Assembly (NCBI GenBank): GCA_025559845.1
Contig: CP048470.1
Span: forward strand, 1,411,001-1,475,000
Length of the DNA: 64,000 nt
From: Agrobacterium tumefaciens
GTDB lineage: Bacteria > Pseudomonadota > Alphaproteobacteria > Rhizobiales > Rhizobiaceae
Direction of reading: 5' to 3'
The number at the start of each line of letters is the position of its first letter. Within the stretch, counting starts at the first letter, position 1. The notes beneath the pieces are model-generated. The model was not told where the DNA came from. It searched no databases and saw only the letters and a program-made list of their open reading frames with translations. Shown in pieces: positions 62,203 to 64,000 of this stretch. Both the position numbers and the translations under genes were made by a program.

Positions 62203-63105
62203 CTATTGTGGAAATTGCCGTTTCGCGCCGCTGAAGAATTCCATCAGGGCGGCCTGATCTTCTCCACCCAGTCCGGCCGCCGTCAACATGCGGTGGACTT
62301 CCGCGCAGACGGCGGTCAGCGGCATGGCCGTGTTGGTTCGGCGCGCCAGATCCTGCGCGCCGTTCAGGTCTTTGACCATGTTGTCGATGCGACCGGTGCG
62401 GCGGTAATCCTTCTCGACGAAGCGCGGCATGTATTCCTGCAGGATGGCGCTGTCAGCGCGACCACCTTTCAGCGCCTGCGGGATTTTTGCGGCGTCGACG
62501 CCGGCGTCGAGGGCGAGTTGTGTAGCTTCAGCTACCGCAAGGAAGTTCAGTCCGCACAAAACCTGGTTGATAAGCTTTGTGGTCTGCCCGGCGCCGCTAG
62601 GACCCATATGGGTAAAATTGCTCGCCACGTGGCGCAGAACACGGTGGGCATCAGAGACATCGGTCTCGCTGCCGCCAGCCATCAAGGTAAGCTGGCCGAT
62701 AAGTGCTTTTGGAGCGCCGCCGGAGAGCGGGCTGTCAACCCAGCGAAGGCCCTTTGCGGCAGAGTCGGCCGCGAGCTCCTTGGTCGCCTCTGGATCGATG
62801 GACGACATATCGATGATGAGTGTTCCGGGCTTTGCTCCAGCCGCAACCCCGTTTTCGCCGAAGACAGCGATGCGGACGATTTTGGGGGAGTTGAGGCTGA
62901 GAATGACGACATCGGAAGCCGACGCCGCATCGGCCGCTGTTGATGCTGCATGGGCGCCGCGTCCCGTCAGCGCCGCGACCTTTTCTTTGTCGAGATCGAA
63001 GACCGTCAGATGATTTCCCGTTTCTAGCAGCCGGGTACCGATGGCGCCTCCCATGGCGCCCGCGCCGATCAAGGCTACTCTGCTGGTTTCGGTCGTCATT
63101 GTCAT
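62203..63105 (-). CDS. 3-hydroxyisobutyrate dehydrogenase-like NAD(P) oxidoreductase
   Basis: 300-residue beta-hydroxyacid dehydrogenase. The dinucleotide loop is VALIGAGAMGGAIGTRLL (GAGAMG at 14-19). DSPLSGGAPKALIGQLTLMAGG is the substrate motif and the catalytic lysine is in GAGQTTKLINQVL. The family includes 3-hydroxyisobutyrate, tartronate semialdehyde (GlxR/GarR) and related reductases; the exact substrate is open. The start has GGGAGGAGG 6 bases upstream. It lies 80 bp after the SDR gene on the same strand, likely one sugar-acid operon. Confidence 0.85.
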   Translation of the reverse strand: MTMTTETSRVALIGAGAMGGAIGTRLLETGNHLTVFDLDKEKVAALTGRGAHAASTAADAASASDVVILSLNSPKIVRIAVFGENGVAAGAKPGTLIIDMSSIDPEATKELAADSAAKGLRWVDSPLSGGAPKALIGQLTLMAGGSETDVSDAHRVLRHVASNFTHMGPSGAGQTTKLINQVLCGLNFLAVAEATQLALDAGVDAAKIPQALKGGRADSAILQEYMPRFVEKDYRRTGRIDNMVKDLNGAQDLARRTNTAMPLTAVCAEVHRMLTAAGLGGEDQAALMEFFSGAKRQFPQ

Positions 63106-63185
63106 GGGCCTCCTCCCAAAAGCATCATGATGGAAACGTCTCCGCCGAAATGCTGGATCAGCTGGCGCGGCGGAGGCGAGGGGTT

Positions 63186-63941
63186 TTAGAGCGAAACGCT
63201 GATGCCGCCGTCCACGTAGAGAATATGTCCGTTGACAAATGTGGATGCGTCCGACGAGAGGAAAATGCAGGCGCCGACAAGTTCGTCTACCTTGCCCCAC
63301 CGTCCGGCGGGCGTGCGCTTTTCGAGCCAGCCGGTAAATGCCGGGTCTGCCACCAGTGCAGCGTTAAGTGGCGTGTCGAAATAACCCGGCGCGATGGCAT
63401 TGCACTGCAGGCCATACTTCGCCCAGTCCGTTGCCATGCCCTTCGTCAGGTTTCCAACGGCGCCTTTCGTGGCGGTGTATGGGGCGATGCCCGGGCGAGC
63501 AAGGGCAGTCTGGACGCTGGCGATGTTGATGATCTTGCCGCGTCCACGGCCAATCATGTGGCGGGCAGCCGCCTGTCCTGCGTGAAAAACCGAGGCGATG
63601 TTGGTCTGCAGAAGGCGCTCGAAGGCGTCGGCTGGAAAGTCTTCAAGCGGTGTGCGGTGTTGCATCCCGGCATTGTTGACGAGAATATCGATTGCGCCGA
63701 CTTCGGCCTCGAAGCGATCGATCGCTTCACGAACCGCCGCGTGGTCAGTGGCGTCGAATGCAAGAGTTTTAGCGCCCTTGATGCTTTCAGCCGCAGCTTT
63801 GAGTTTTGTTTCGTCTCTGCCGTTCAGGACAACTTCGGCGCCTGCTTCCGCCAGACCCTTCGCCAGCGCAAGGCCAATGCCCTGTGAAGAGCCCGTAATC
63901 AGGGCACGACGGCCGGAAAGGTCAAACAACTTAAGGCTCAC
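63186..63941 (-). CDS. SDR-family dehydrogenase, gluconate 5-dehydrogenase (IdnO) type
   Basis: 251-residue short-chain dehydrogenase. The cofactor loop is TGSSQGIG at 16-23, NNAG occurs at 89-92, and the catalytic set is S142, Y155 and K159. LFDLSGRRALITGSS and APGYFDTPLN are as in IdnO/gluconate 5-dehydrogenase, which reduces 5-keto-gluconate with NADPH. The GTG start was chosen because GGAGG lies 5-6 bases upstream; a GTG four codons earlier overlaps that site. A GntR/IdnR-like box 25 bp upstream supports gluconate or idonate metabolism. Confidence 0.87.
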   Translation of the reverse strand: MSLKLFDLSGRRALITGSSQGIGLALAKGLAEAGAEVVLNGRDETKLKAAAESIKGAKTLAFDATDHAAVREAIDRFEAEVGAIDILVNNAGMQHRTPLEDFPADAFERLLQTNIASVFHAGQAAARHMIGRGRGKIINIASVQTALARPGIAPYTATKGAVGNLTKGMATDWAKYGLQCNAIAPGYFDTPLNAALVADPAFTGWLEKRTPAGRWGKVDELVGACIFLSSDASTFVNGHILYVDGGISVSL

Positions 63942-63965
63942 AATTTCCTCCACGGATTTCTAGTG

Positions 63966-63979
63966 TGTTATCGGTAACA
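63966..63979. promoter_or_regulatory. GntR/IdnR-like (LacI-family) operator
   Basis: TGTTA-TCGG-TAACA is one base from the palindrome TGTTACCGGTAACA that I recall for the gluconate repressor GntR and for IdnR. It lies 25 bp before the gluconate 5-dehydrogenase-like start, a good place for repression. A degenerate second copy (TTGTCCGTTACAA) begins about 6 bp farther upstream. The consensus is from memory. Confidence 0.6.
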
Positions 63980-64000
63980 TTCGCTTGTCCGTTACAACTT

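Overview
The window looks like chromosomal DNA of an alphaproteobacterium of the Rhizobiaceae, most likely Agrobacterium (linear chromosome) or a close Rhizobium. The reasons are a succinoglycan exo cluster in the same gene order as the Sinorhizobium meliloti megaplasmid cluster, a glgP-glgB-glgC-glgA-pgm-glgX glycogen operon of the Agrobacterium type, rhizobial families (DUF1612/RHE_PE00001 type, DUF992, DUF6074, ExoX), and evenly GC-rich coding sequence. No tRNA, rRNA, CRISPR array, insertion sequence or prophage was seen. The window is ordinary chromosome with about 57 genes, two of them at or near its edges.

Layout. (1) 1-3511: the start of an inositol dehydrogenase gene cut by the edge, a class III nucleotide cyclase, a mini Cro/C1-type regulator and a DUF1612 protein. 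(2) 3749-9941: an alpha-ketoglutarate-type MHS permease, then an eptA / response regulator / sensor kinase operon laid out like enterobacterial pmrCAB (lipid A phosphoethanolamine modification), then a LysR regulator. (3) 10127-15990: a complete hydroxamate-siderophore uptake operon (TonB receptor, Tat-exported binding protein, double-length permease, ATPase). (4) 16227-23769: housekeeping and metabolic genes (DUF992 protein, cytochrome c, recX, PQQ-type sugar dehydrogenase, an rsmJ / RluA-type / YigZ group, a BaiN-type flavoprotein, a GhrA-type reductase). (5) 23902-38867: succinoglycan genes exoP-N-O-M-A-L-K-H (one operon read leftward from 33.5 kb), exoT, the divergent exoW-exoV, then exoU and exoX. 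exoI is missing between exoH and exoT, and exoY/F/Q/Z/B do not follow exoX. (6) 39240-46242: a DUF6074 protein, a TPR lipoprotein, rpsU, and soxBDAG encoding heterotetrameric sarcosine oxidase. (7) 46253-48581: a DUF2332 protein, a solute-binding domain without a signal peptide, and a MaoC dehydratase. (8) 48639-59708: the glycogen operon. (9) 60033-63941: a class II amidotransferase and an Asp/Glu racemase next to a divergent Lrp/AsnC regulator, then two dehydrogenases behind a GntR-like operator.

How the genes work together. The exo genes make, decorate (pyruvyl, succinyl), flip, polymerise and trim succinoglycan. ExoN and Pgm both act at the glucose-1-phosphate/UDP-glucose node, and the glg operon diverts the same glucose-1-phosphate into glycogen and recovers it. 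Several intergenic regions hold palindromes whose sequence fits the neighbouring gene: an IolR-like box before the inositol dehydrogenase, a candidate iron box before the siderophore receptor, a Ros/MucR-like box before exoX, a large Lrp-type palindrome before the racemase and a GntR/IdnR-like box before the gluconate-5-dehydrogenase-like gene. Consensus comparisons are from memory and no database was consulted.
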